Below are positions 56,389-64,000 of a stretch of DNA of 64,000 nt, one piece after another. Under the pieces are notes generated by a model. It was not told the DNA's origin. It ran no database searches and saw nothing but the letters and a program-made list of their open reading frames with translations. Made by a program: the position numbers and the translations under genes. The first letter of the stretch is position 1. Each line of letters opens with the position of its first letter. Source of the stretch: Franzmannia pantelleriensis (lineage in GTDB: Bacteria; Pseudomonadota; Gammaproteobacteria; Pseudomonadales; Halomonadaceae); contig NZ_FNGH01000009.1 in the NCBI RefSeq assembly GCF_900102875.1, forward strand, positions 124,001 to 188,000, written 5' to 3'.

Positions 56389-57804
56389 TCAATCCGGCCC
56401 CGGCGACGCACGTTCAGCGAGTGTTGGCTTCGCAGCAGGCGCCAGTGGAATGCGCCGTAAACTGACGGCCACGGCCAGCGCACAGGCGCCGCAGCCCAAC
56501 CACAACGATGCCTGCACCGAGCCCGCACCGAGTGCCAGGAACACCCCGACCAGCGCCACGCCCAGAGACTGACCGATGGTGCGGGTGGTGCTCATCATCC
56601 CCGAGGCGTTATTGCTGCGCGCCTTGGGCACACTACTCATCATCTCGCGGTTGTTTGGCGCCTGGAAGAAACCGAAGCCGAGCCCGCACAGCGCCGTACG
56701 CCACAGAATATTCACGATACCGGCGCCATCGGGAACCAGCGCCAGCGCCACCAGGCCTGACAGCAGCAGCACCAGCCCCAGCGTCGAAAGCAGGGCCGGA
56801 TTGAAGCGATCGGCCAGGCGCCCGGCCAGTGGCGCAGCAAACATGATGGTCAGCGGCCAGGGAGTGAACAGCCAGGCGGTTTGCAGCGGCGAGAACCCCA
56901 TCTCCTGCTGATAGAGAAACGATAGCGCCACGAATGCCAGCCCCTGGCCGACGAAGGCCAGCCCCGAGACCACGATCGCCAGCGAGAATCGCGGCTCATC
57001 GAACAGCGACAGCGGCAGCAGCGGGTGGCTGGCACGACGCTGGCGGCGCAGGAACAGCCAGCCGGCCACCAGGCTCGCCAGCATCAAGCCCAGCACTTCC
57101 CACCACGGCGCCTGGTGACCGGCACCGTCCATGGCCAGGAAGAAGCAGGCCAGCATCGCCGCCGAGAGCAGTGCGCCGGTGATATCAAAACCGCCACGGC
57201 GGCGCGGCTCGGCGGGCAGCGCTCTCACGGCCAACGCCAGCGCCAGCAGCCCCACCGGCACATTCAGAGCGAACAGCCACGGCCAGTCGGCAAACGACAG
57301 GATTACCCCGCCTAGCGTTGGCCCCGAGGCGTAGCCAGCGGCGACCACCAGGGCACTCAGCCCCATTGCCGCGCCCAGCAGCCGGGTGGGGAAGATAAGC
57401 CGGTAGATCGAGGGGCCGATGGAGAGCGTGGCCGCCGCTCCGAGCCCCTGCAGGGCACGACACATCAGCAGCATCTCCAGGCCGTTGGCCAGGGCGGCCC
57501 CCAGCGAGGCCAGGGTGAACACCACCAGCCCGGCGATATACAGCCGGCGTCGGCTGACCAGCTCGCTGAGCGAGGCGAACAGCAACAGCGTCGCCGCACA
57601 CACGATCTGGAACAGGCTGACCACCCATACCGCCCGCGCCGCGGAGATCTCGAGATCACGGGCGATCGACGGCAGGGCGATATTGATCATGGTGGTGTCG
57701 ATGACCGCCATCAGGGTGCCCACCACGACCACCAGCACCGCAATACGGCGCTCGCGGCCGGGCAGGCCATCATCATCGGGGCGGGTCTCGAACAATCGGC
57801 TCAT
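56389..57804 (-). CDS. MFS drug/metabolite exporter, DHA2 (EmrB/QacA) family
   Basis: 471 residues with about fourteen hydrophobic segments. The first segment ends in the DHA2 motif MAVIDTTMINIALPSIARDL (motif D1), and motif A (LSELVSRRRLYIAGL) and motif C-like GYASGPTLGGVI follow. The DHA2 group exports drugs, dyes or small acids by proton antiport; the substrate here is unknown. No MFP/EmrA partner or regulator is adjacent. A terminator (57831-57854) separates it from the upstream gene. Confidence 0.92.
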   Translation of the reverse strand: MSRLFETRPDDDGLPGRERRIAVLVVVVGTLMAVIDTTMINIALPSIARDLEISAARAVWVVSLFQIVCAATLLLFASLSELVSRRRLYIAGLVVFTLASLGAALANGLEMLLMCRALQGLGAAATLSIGPSIYRLIFPTRLLGAAMGLSALVVAAGYASGPTLGGVILSFADWPWLFALNVPVGLLALALAVRALPAEPRRRGGFDITGALLSAAMLACFFLAMDGAGHQAPWWEVLGLMLASLVAGWLFLRRQRRASHPLLPLSLFDEPRFSLAIVVSGLAFVGQGLAFVALSFLYQQEMGFSPLQTAWLFTPWPLTIMFAAPLAGRLADRFNPALLSTLGLVLLLSGLVALALVPDGAGIVNILWRTALCGLGFGFFQAPNNREMMSSVPKARSNNASGMMSTTRTIGQSLGVALVGVFLALGAGSVQASLWLGCGACALAVAVSLRRIPLAPAAKPTLAERASPGPD

Positions 57805-57830
57805 CGGCTATCCTGAGGTTCCACTGACAC

Positions 57831-57854
57831 GAAAAGACCGGCCTCGGCCGGTCT
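57831..57854 (-). terminator. Terminator of the acidic-protein gene
   Basis: On the reverse strand AGACCGGC-cgag-GCCGGTCT is followed by TTTTC, 55 nt after the stop of the gene at 57909. Confidence 0.8.
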
Positions 57855-57908
57855 CGACTCCCCGTAGGGAGATGCTGCTGGGTGGGCGGCCAGGGTGCCC
57901 GCTGCCGC

Positions 57909-58295
57909 CTAGTCCTGGTCGGTCTCGAGCAGCAGGGCGTCGTCGACCTCGGCGATCTCCAGCGGCGCCTCGTCGTCGAGGTCGACCGCCAGATAGCTGT
58001 GTTCGACTTGCACGAAACGCTGGAACAGCGCCCAGTCGATACGCTCGGGCCACTGCCGCTCGTCCTCTTCCCACGCGCGCAGCTCGGTCTCGAGGATCTC
58101 CATATAGCGCTCGTGGACGAACGCCTCGAGGGCTTCCGGTGTATCCATCTCCGGAATCAGGTAGACGGTGTTCTCGCGGTCGATATCGTCAATCGTCAGA
58201 TCATCGTCACCGACCGTGGGCTCCAGGGAGTTGATCCAATCCAGAAAGGCTTGGGTCGGCTTGACGCTCAGGGCGGAGCGATTGAGCAGTTTCAT
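57909..58295 (-). CDS. Acidic conserved hypothetical protein
   Basis: 128 residues from ATG 58295, with GAGGAG upstream; the frame runs on to 58442 through repeat DNA. The chain is strongly acidic, with DDDLTIDDIDREN near residue 35 and a tail LDDEAPLEIAEVDDALLLE. Its central part (DTPEALEAFVHERYMEILETEL) should be helical. It has no signal peptide, cysteine motif or membrane segment. I have seen such proteins only as unnamed hypotheticals in related genera and cannot assign a role. Confidence 0.75.
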   Translation of the reverse strand: MKLLNRSALSVKPTQAFLDWINSLEPTVGDDDLTIDDIDRENTVYLIPEMDTPEALEAFVHERYMEILETELRAWEEDERQWPERIDWALFQRFVQVEHSYLAVDLDDEAPLEIAEVDDALLLETDQD

Positions 58296-58388
58296 CACGA
58301 TCTCCTCGACGGCGAAACGCCGACCATTATGGGCGCTCGGGGCGCACCTTACCAACACTTCCGGCCCATTCACTCTCGGAGATGTACG

Positions 58389-58488
58389 CCAGACGGACAA
58401 GTCAACGCTCACACGCTGTTGACCCTTCCCTGGGCGCTCCATTCTTCATCCCTGAAGAATGAGGTTCGCTTTTGCCTTGCCCGTCTGG
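58389..58488. repeat. Type II palindromic repeat, copy D
   Basis: 100 bp with near-perfect terminal inverted repeats CCAGACGGaCAAG...CTTGcCCGTCTGG. The core TTCCCTGGGCGCTCC is followed by the perfect palindrome ATTCTTCA-tccc-TGAAGAAT. It lies in the 298 bp lysS-57909 gap. The rest of that gap has no gene I can support. Confidence 0.85.
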
Positions 58489-58593
58489 CTCCGATGCGCC
58501 GCGGCTCCCCTTACAGCTGCTCAGGTGCCCCCTCATGGCTTGTTGCAAGGTGCTTTGCTTACCGGGCGCCAGCCTCCTCTGCTGATAGCCTCG

Positions 58594-60114
58594 TTAGTCG
58601 GCTTCCGGGCGCATGGCCGGGAACAGCAGCACATCGCGAATCGAGGCGCTGTCGGTGAACAGCATCACCAGCCGGTCGATACCGATGCCTTCGCCGGCGG
58701 TCGGCGGCAGGCCATATTCAAGGGCGCGCACATAGTCGGCATCGTAGTACATCGCCTCGACGTCACCGGCGTCCTTCTCGGCGGCCTGCTCACGGAAGCG
58801 CTCGGCCTGGTCCTCGGCGTCGTTGAGCTCCGAGAAGCCGTTGGCGATCTCGCGGCCGCCGACGAAGAACTCGAAGCGGTCGGTGACAAAGGGGTTGGCG
58901 TCGTTGCGCCGTGCCAGCGGGCTGACCTCGGCCGGGTACTCGATGATGAAGGTCGGCTGGTCGAGGCGGTGCTCGGCGACCTCCTCGAAGATCTCGGTGT
59001 GCAGCTTGCCCAGCCCCCAGCTCGGCTTAACCTGGATACCCAGACCCTCGGCCACTGCAGCCGCGGCATCGCGGCTGTCGAGATCGGCGTCACTGATACC
59101 CTCACCGTACTCGAGGATCGCCTGGCGCATGGTCAGGCGGCGGAAGGGCTGGCCGAACTCATAGGTAGTCCCCTGATAGACCACCGTGGTGGTACCCAGC
59201 ACCTCCTGGGCGGCGTTGCGGATCATCTCCTCGGTGAGATCGAGCAGATCCAGGTAGTCCGCGTAGGCCCAGTAGAATTCGAGCATGGTGAACTCGGGGT
59301 TGTGGCGCGTCGACAGCCCCTCGTTGCGGAAGTTGCGGTTGATCTCGAAGACCCGTTCGAAGCCGCCCACCACCAGCCGCTTGAGGTATAGCTCCGGCGC
59401 GATGCGCAGGTACATGTCGATATCCAGCGCATTGTGGTGGGTGATGAACGGACGCGCCGCCGCGCCGCCGGGGATCGGCTGCAGCATCGGCGTCTCGACC
59501 TCCATGAAGCCGCGCGCCTCGAAGAAGCGGCGGATCGAGGCGATCACTCCGGCACGCACCTCGAAGGCCTTGCGCGACTCAGGGTTCATGATCAGGTCAA
59601 CGTAGCGCTGGCGGTAGCGCGCTTCCATGTCGGTGAGGCCATGGAACTTGTCGGGCAGCGGCCGCAGGCTCTTGGTCAGCAGCGTGGCCTCGACCATCAT
59701 CACGTACAGGTCGCCCTTGCCCGACTTATGTACCGGGCCGCGGCCGGCGACGATGTCGCCGATGTCCCAGCTCTTGATGTCCTCGAGCACCTCGGCGGGC
59801 AGTCCCTTCTTGTCGACGTAGAGCTGGATCTGCCCCGAGACGTCCTGAATCACGATGAACGGGCCACGCTTGCGCATGATGCGCCCGGCCACCGCCGCCT
59901 GGCGGTCGAGGGCCTCGAGCTGGGCCTTGTCCTGGTCACCCAGCTCGGCATCGAGCTCAGCGGCCAGGCTGTCGCGGCGGAAGTCGTTGGGGAAAGCGCT
60001 GCCGCCGGTCTCGGTGGCGCGCTCGCGGCGCGCGGCCAGCTTGGCGCGGCGCTCGGCGATCAGGTGGTTCTCGTCGTGCTGGGCGCTATTCGATGAGGCG
60101 TCGTGGTCGGCCAT
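58594..60114 (-). CDS. lysS: Lysyl-tRNA synthetase, class II
   Basis: 506 residues (E. coli 505). An N-terminal OB-fold anticodon domain (about 60-160) is followed by the class II core with motif 1 ([16 protein letters not shown]), motif 2 ([20 protein letters not shown]) and motif 3 ([14 protein letters not shown]). It charges tRNA(Lys). It follows prfB on the same strand, the standard prfB-lysS pair, with a type III repeat between them. An acidic, polar N-terminal tail of about 12 residues ([12 protein letters not shown]) precedes the fold. Confidence 0.97.
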   Translation of the reverse strand: MADHDASSNSAQHDENHLIAERRAKLAARRERATETGGSAFPNDFRRDSLAAELDAELGDQDKAQLEALDRQAAVAGRIMRKRGPFIVIQDVSGQIQLYVDKKGLPAEVLEDIKSWDIGDIVAGRGPVHKSGKGDLYVMMVEATLLTKSLRPLPDKFHGLTDMEARYRQRYVDLIMNPESRKAFEVRAGVIASIRRFFEARGFMEVETPMLQPIPGGAAARPFITHHNALDIDMYLRIAPELYLKRLVVGGFERVFEINRNFRNEGLSTRHNPEFTMLEFYWAYADYLDLLDLTEEMIRNAAQEVLGTTTVVYQGTTYEFGQPFRRLTMRQAILEYGEGISDADLDSRDAAAAVAEGLGIQVKPSWGLGKLHTEIFEEVAEHRLDQPTFIIEYPAEVSPLARRNDANPFVTDRFEFFVGGREIANGFSELNDAEDQAERFREQAAEKDAGDVEAMYYDADYVRALEYGLPPTAGEGIGIDRLVMLFTDSASIRDVLLFPAMRPEAD

Positions 60115-60176
60115 GTCGCTACCTGTTGGCAATGTCGTTTGCAATTCCATGGACGCGGCTATCGCCGCGCGAGCGA

Positions 60177-60265
60177 CGCCGAGACAAGGCCACCCCTTGG
60201 TGAGAGAGCGGAGTTGACGCTTGCTCAATGAGCATCTCGAACCAAGGGGTAACGCCGTATCGGCG
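60177..60265. repeat. Type III palindromic repeat, copy 2
   Basis: Outer arms CGCCG...CGGCG and CCCCTTGGT...ACCAAGGGG (60193-60249) surround the same core as copy 1: GAGAGAGCGGAGTT, then the variable TTGA...TCAA mini-stem, then ATGAGCATCTCG. It lies between prfB and lysS. Confidence 0.8.
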
Positions 60266-60276
60266 AGCGCAGCAGG

Positions 60277-61375
60277 CTATAGCCCCTGCTTGAGGCTGGC
60301 TTCGATAAACTGATCCAGATCGCCGTCAAGTACCTTGTCGCAGTTGCTCGACTGCACGCCGGTGCGCAGGTCCTTGATGCGCTGATCATCCAGCACGTAG
60401 GAGCGGATCTGGCTACCCCAGCCGATATCGGCCTTGGACTCCTCGGCCTCCTGCTTGGCGGCGTTGCGCTTCTGCATCTCATGTTCCCACAGCCTGGCCT
60501 TGAGCTGCTTCATGGCGAAGTCGCGGTTGGCGTGCTGGCTGCGCTGGCTCTGGCAGGCCACCACGATGCCGGTAGGCTCGTGGGTGATGCGTACCGCCGA
60601 GTCGGTGGTGTTGACGTGCTGGCCGCCGGCGCCGCTGGAGCGATAGGTGTCGGTGCGCAGGTCGGCAGGATTGATCTCGACCTCGAAGCTATCGTCCACC
60701 TCCGGTGACAGGAATACCGACGCAAAGGAGGTATGGCGACGACCGCCGGAGTCGAACGGGCTCTTGCGCACCAGGCGGTGAACGCCGGTCTCGGTACGCA
60801 ACCAACCGAAGGCGTGATCGCCCTGGACATGGATGGTGGCCGACTTGATGCCCGCCACATCGCCGGCTGAGACCTCGGTGATTTCGGCCTTGAAACCGTG
60901 GTGCTCGGCCCAGCGCAGGTACATGCGCAGCAGCATGTTGGCCCAGTCCTGGGCCTCGGTACCACCGGAGCCGGCCTGGATGTCGAGATAGGCGTTGTTC
61001 TCGTCCATCTCACCGGAGAACATGCGCCGGAACTCGAGCTTCTCGAGGCTCACCTGCATGCCATCGAGCTCCTTGCGAACCTCGTCGACGGTGCCCTCGT
61101 CCTCTTCCATCTCGGCCAGCTCGAGCAGGTCAGCGCTATCGGCCAGCCCCTGATCCAGCTCGTCGATGGTGGCGACGATCTGCTCCAGGGAGGCGCGCTC
61201 CTTGCCGAGCTTCTGGGCGTAGTCCGGATCGCTCCAGACATTGGGGTCTTCCAGCTCGCGGGTTACCTCTTCTAGCCGATCTTTCTTCTCGGCATAGTCA
61301 AAGATACCCCCTCAGGACGTCTGTCCGATCGGACAGGTCCTTGATCTGGTTGTGAATCGGATTGGTTTCCAACAT
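60277..61375 (-). CDS. prfB: Peptide chain release factor 2, with programmed +1 frameshift
   Basis: Full RF2 of 365 residues, the same length as E. coli. The first 25 codons (ATG 61375; [20 protein letters not shown]...) run to an in-frame TGA at 61300-61298. The slippery stretch AGGGGG-TAT-CTT-TGA-C (61312-61297) is identical to the E. coli site, with the internal Shine-Dalgarno in place. After a +1 shift the frame continues from GAC 61299 to the stop at 60277. The SPF stop-codon tripeptide is at 205-207 and GGQ at 250-252, as in E. coli. RF2 reads UGA and UAA, so low RF2 promotes the shift (autoregulation). It is not a broken gene. A TACAAT (61463-61458) is a weak promoter candidate. Confidence 0.97.
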
Positions 61376-61507
61376 GTGGCTCGCCTGAGTCTGCAGGGAA
61401 AACGGCCACCACGGCCTTGGCGTTGCGCCAGGCCGCGATGGCACGAAAAAGAGCGCTATTGTAGCGAACCCCGGCCGTTCCAGCTATCCCGGGGCGCGAT
61501 GTCACCC

Positions 61508-61542
61508 CAAACGACGACACCCGGCCGAAGCCGGGTGTCGTC
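61508..61542 (-). terminator. Terminator of fadL
   Basis: Perfect 13-bp stem GACGACACCCGGC-ttcg-GCCGGGTGTCGTC on the reverse strand, 32 nt after the fadL stop, followed by only a short GTTTG. The prfB region follows. Confidence 0.75.
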
Positions 61543-61573
61543 ATGCCGCGCGGGCTGGCTGTACCTACATGGC

Positions 61574-62920
61574 TTAGAAGCGGTAGGTCAGCTGCGCGCC
61601 AAAGCCGTGGGCCTCGTTTTTGTAGTCGGCGGAGTAGGTTGCCCCACCCAGGCCTTGGTAAAGATCATCCCGTGATTGGTCGACGAAAGTGCCACGCTCG
61701 GTGAGGTAGGAGTAGGCGAAATCCAGGGTCACATCGTCCGTAGGCGTCCACCCAGCGCCAACGGAGAAGATACGGCGATCATCCGAGGGAATCCGTACGC
61801 TACGGAACTCATCGCTGGTGGGGGTATTGTCGATGGTGACCCCGGCACGCAGAGCGAGCTGCGGATTGAGCTGGTACTCACCCCCCACCGCGAAGGCCCA
61901 GGCATTACTATAATCCTGAGTCTCTTGGGTGATTACATCACCCTCACTTCCCGTGACCAAAATCTGATCAAAGCGGCTCCAGCGTACCCAGGAGGCCCCC
62001 GCCATCAGCTTAAGGCGATCGCTCATCTGCTGCGTCACCGAGAAGTTGACCGTCTCAGGCGTCGTGAGATTGAGGTTGGCGCTGTCAGACCTGACCACAT
62101 TGCCGGCAGGATCCGTGGCACTGAAGTCACCGGTCAGGGTGTAGTCGACCTTGGAGCGATAGGTTAAACCGAAAGTAGTCTCTTCCACCGGCTGATAAAT
62201 CACACCAATGTTGTAGCCCCAGGCATCATCATCCCCCTCGACGCGAGAATCGATATCTGCAGAGGGGTCGAATGGCGCTGCCGGGTCGCCCGGCAACTGC
62301 CTACGTAGCTCGCCATCGACTTGGTTGTATGTAATGCCCAGACCCAGTGCAAGCTGATCGTTAAAGCGATATGAGACCGTAGGCTGAGCGCTTATCACGC
62401 GCACTTCAGTGTAGTCGCCAAAATAACGACCTTGAAAACCATCCTCATAGTCGGTCTTGGAGCCGAAAGGCGCGTAAACACCGAAACCAAAGGCCAAACG
62501 CTCATTTACCGGCTGTGCATAAAAGGCATATGGGATGAGCGTCCCAGGCACCATATCACCATCGCTGGAACCTGGGATGGTGCCCACTGGGACCTGCTGT
62601 CCAGTAGCATTTGCTGGGTTTCCAGTCGCTGCAAAGCCACCATCAAGCATTGCATCCGCCTGAACATTACTTATATCTGTATTAACGTTGAGATAAGTCC
62701 CACCGGCCGTCACCTGCGCCCGATCAAGAAATGACATCCCCGCCGGGTTGCCAAACACGATGGTGGCGTCGTTGACGTTGGAGCTGCGCCCGGCGTGGCC
62801 GTAGCCCTGGCCGCTGACGCTCTGCTCGTTGATCTGGTAGCCGCCGGCGTTGACCTGGCTGGCGAAGGCGGCGGCCGCGATGGCGACGGCCCAGGTAAGC
62901 TTGTTGACGTTGTTGTGCAT
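61574..62920 (-). CDS. fadL: FadL/OmpP1-type outer-membrane long-chain fatty acid/hydrocarbon transporter
   Basis: 448 residues from ATG 62920. A signal peptide (1-25, VNA|GGY) is followed by GGYQINEQSVSGQGYGHAGRSS and FGNPAGMSFL (NPA motif), which form the plug region of FadL. A beta-barrel with the end LTYRF (C-terminal F) follows. The family imports long-chain fatty acids or hydrophobic compounds across the outer membrane. The fatty acid ligand here is inferred. Its leader holds a hairpin CTTGCCCG-gtg-CGGGCAAG (62984-62966). Confidence 0.9.
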   Translation of the reverse strand: MHNNVNKLTWAVAIAAAAFASQVNAGGYQINEQSVSGQGYGHAGRSSNVNDATIVFGNPAGMSFLDRAQVTAGGTYLNVNTDISNVQADAMLDGGFAATGNPANATGQQVPVGTIPGSSDGDMVPGTLIPYAFYAQPVNERLAFGFGVYAPFGSKTDYEDGFQGRYFGDYTEVRVISAQPTVSYRFNDQLALGLGITYNQVDGELRRQLPGDPAAPFDPSADIDSRVEGDDDAWGYNIGVIYQPVEETTFGLTYRSKVDYTLTGDFSATDPAGNVVRSDSANLNLTTPETVNFSVTQQMSDRLKLMAGASWVRWSRFDQILVTGSEGDVITQETQDYSNAWAFAVGGEYQLNPQLALRAGVTIDNTPTSDEFRSVRIPSDDRRIFSVGAGWTPTDDVTLDFAYSYLTERGTFVDQSRDDLYQGLGGATYSADYKNEAHGFGAQLTYRF

Positions 62921-63149
62921 ATTGTCGACGTCCTTTTCCAGGTGAGGCTGGAGCTGTTTTTCTGACTTGCCCGCACCGGGCAAGGGCGTAGGCCTCCTTT
63001 TTCGCTTATCGCGACGCCAGGATCAAGGCCAAACGTTTGTTTTAACGCGGTTTTTGCTAATACTTTGGTCGCACGCACGTTTGATCACTCGAACTTTCAT
63101 CGACTTAGCCTGTCGTGCCAGCGCTGCCAACGGGCGTGTGCGACCTTGC

Positions 63150-63181
63150 TTGACCTGGGTGTTACCCAGAGGTTTTACACT
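63150..63181 (+). promoter_or_regulatory. MerR-type promoter and operator of the merR-copA pair
   Basis: TTGACC (63150-63155) and TACACT (63176-63181) are 20 bp apart, longer than the 17 bp optimum, as expected for promoters that MerR activators untwist. Between them lies the dyad ACCTGGGT-gtt-ACCCAGAGGT (63153-63173), with one extra base in the right half. It ends 31 bp upstream of the merR start, so the regulator probably controls its own operon. Confidence 0.75.
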
Positions 63182-63211
63182 TGCCTCATAACTTCCACTT
63201 GTGAGGCCACC

Positions 63212-63649
63212 ATGAAAGTCAGCGAACTGGCCAGGGCCGCCGAGGTCACCGCCGAGACGGTGCGCCACTACACCCGTGAGGGCCTGCTCACCCCGCACCG
63301 CCACCCCGACAACGGCTACCAGCTGTATGATCAACAGGACCTGTCGCGGCTGCGCTTTATCCAGCGCGCCCGTACCCTGGGCTTTAGCGTGCGCGAGATC
63401 GGCGAGATCCTCGAGCACGCCGACCACGGCGACTCCCCCTGCCCCATGGTGCGCGACATGCTCGCCGCGCGCCTGCCCGAGGTCCACGCCAAGATCGCCG
63501 AACTCGAGGAACTCGCCGCGCGCATGCAGCAGGCCCTCGACACCTGGGCCGACATGCCCGATGGCACGCCCGATGGCCACAGCCTGTGTCGCTTGATCGA
63601 GAGCTTTCCGCCTCCTCAAGACGTCGCTCGAGGCCGCTGCCATGAGTGA
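63212..63649 (+). CDS. MerR family heavy-metal-responsive regulator
   Basis: 145 residues from ATG 63212, with GAGG upstream. The N-terminal winged HTH (MKVSELARAAEVTAETVRHY region) is followed by the dimer helix. Cysteines are at C77, C126 and C143. Aligned from memory, C77 and C126 match C79 and C124 of ZntR and H123 matches its H119, but the position of the ZntR C114-C115 pair (and of CueR C112) holds W112-A113. So the metal site is not a standard CueR or ZntR site. The partner gene, a two-HMA P-type ATPase, suggests copper or silver. The two genes overlap by 8 bp. Confidence 0.88.
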   Translation: MKVSELARAAEVTAETVRHYTREGLLTPHRHPDNGYQLYDQQDLSRLRFIQRARTLGFSVREIGEILEHADHGDSPCPMVRDMLAARLPEVHAKIAELEELAARMQQALDTWADMPDGTPDGHSLCRLIESFPPPQDVARGRCHE

Positions 63650-64000
63650 TTTACACCTTGAGCGTCAGGTACCCGGCATCAGCTGTCAGGGCTGCATCGG
63701 CAAGATCCGGCGCACCATCCAGGCAGAGGACCCCACGGCCGAGGTGGAGGGCGATCCTGCCACCAAACGACTATGGGTAAGTGGCGGACTCAGCGGAGAA
63801 CGCCTCGATGTTCTACTCCAGCAAAGCGGCTTCCCACCGGCAGAGATGGCAGCGGCGCCCAGCGAGATCCGCTCCCAAACCAGTGGATCGGTCGGCGCAC
63901 CGGCTGGCGGCAGCGTCACCCAGCGACTCTCGATCAGCGGAATGACCTGCGCCAGCTGTGTGCGTTCGGTGCAGGACGCCCTCGCCGAAGTGCCCGGGGT
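63642..64000 (+). CDS. Copper-type P1B ATPase, N-terminal part (runs off window)
   Basis: 119 residues are visible before the window end. Two heavy-metal-associated domains: the first has GISCQGC (C15, C18), the second GMTCASC (C103, C106). This is the N-terminus of CopA-like P1B-1 ATPases, which pump Cu(I) out. The first HMA has a non-standard CQGC and a spacer of about 85 residues separates the two motifs. ATG 63642 overlaps the merR stop (ATGAGTGA). The catalytic DKTGT and transmembrane CPC motifs are outside the window, so metal specificity is inferred. Confidence 0.82.
   Translation, partial: MSDLHLERQVPGISCQGCIGKIRRTIQAEDPTAEVEGDPATKRLWVSGGLSGERLDVLLQQSGFPPAEMAAAPSEIRSQTSGSVGAPAGGSVTQRLSISGMTCASCVRSVQDALAEVPG

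Noticed and set aside
60277-61110. prfB as a truncated 277-residue gene or pseudogene
   Set aside because: The conserved frameshift site and the 25-codon first frame restore full-length RF2.

Overview
This 64 kb window is a stretch of chromosome from a GC-rich gammaproteobacterium. Protein sequences and gene order (map-glnD-dapC-dapD-dapE; frr-uppS-cdsA-dxr-rseP-bamA; coaBC-dut-algC-argB-slmA; ftsY-ftsE-ftsX-rpoH) fit Halomonas or a close member of the Halomonadaceae. Nearly all of it is conserved housekeeping DNA. I see no integrase, transposase, phage, CRISPR, toxin-antitoxin or recognisable defence genes, and no tRNA or rRNA genes.

Region 1 (1-19775, all reverse strand) is a translation/envelope/lipid block read from rpsB toward tilS: rpsB, tsf, pyrH, frr, uppS, cdsA, dxr, rseP, bamA, skp, lpxD, fabZ, lpxA, lpxB, rnhB, dnaE, accA, tilS (cut by the window edge). 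Genes are tightly spaced or overlapping. Region 2 (20069-27822, forward) is map-glnD followed by the succinylase lysine/diaminopimelate genes dapC, an ArsC-like reductase, dapD, dapE and an unknown ORF. Region 3 (28029-40833) holds single genes: a membrane-anchored cold-shock-domain protein, slyX, trxB and a 2-Cys peroxiredoxin, a cysteine-rich CPXCG protein, acnA, maeA, a YeeE/YedE sulfur-compound permease, trpS, ald, a thioesterase and a DUF2007 protein. Region 4 (40839-49628) has rlmI, mutM, rpmG, rpmB and radC in reverse, then coaBC, dut, algC/pgm, argB and slmA forward. Region 5 (49698-56329) has rpoH and the ftsY-ftsE-ftsX cell-division/SRP-receptor operon, rsmD, zapB, then rimI preceded by a divergent holD (DNA polymerase III psi). 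bolA precedes holD. Region 6 (56389-64000) has an MFS exporter, an acidic unknown protein, lysS, prfB (with the programmed +1 frameshift), fadL, and a MerR regulator with the start of a copper-type P-ATPase.

Regulatory signals supported by the sequence include sigma70-like promoters (accA, bamA, rpsB, map, dapC, rpmB and weaker ones), a sigmaE-type promoter in front of rpoH, a MerR-type long-spacer promoter with operator dyad in front of the merR-copA pair, a strong terminator/attenuator between rpsB and tsf, and hairpin terminators.

The most unusual content is in the gaps: at least three families of palindromic intergenic repeats. Their arms change sequence from copy to copy but stay self-complementary (covariation) around a fixed core. 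Five copies share the core TCCCTGGRCGCT and two copies share GAGAGAGCGGAGTT...ATGAGCATCTCG. These, the cryptic holD and the membrane-tethered cold-shock protein are the best leads. I did not find a convincing new multi-gene system.
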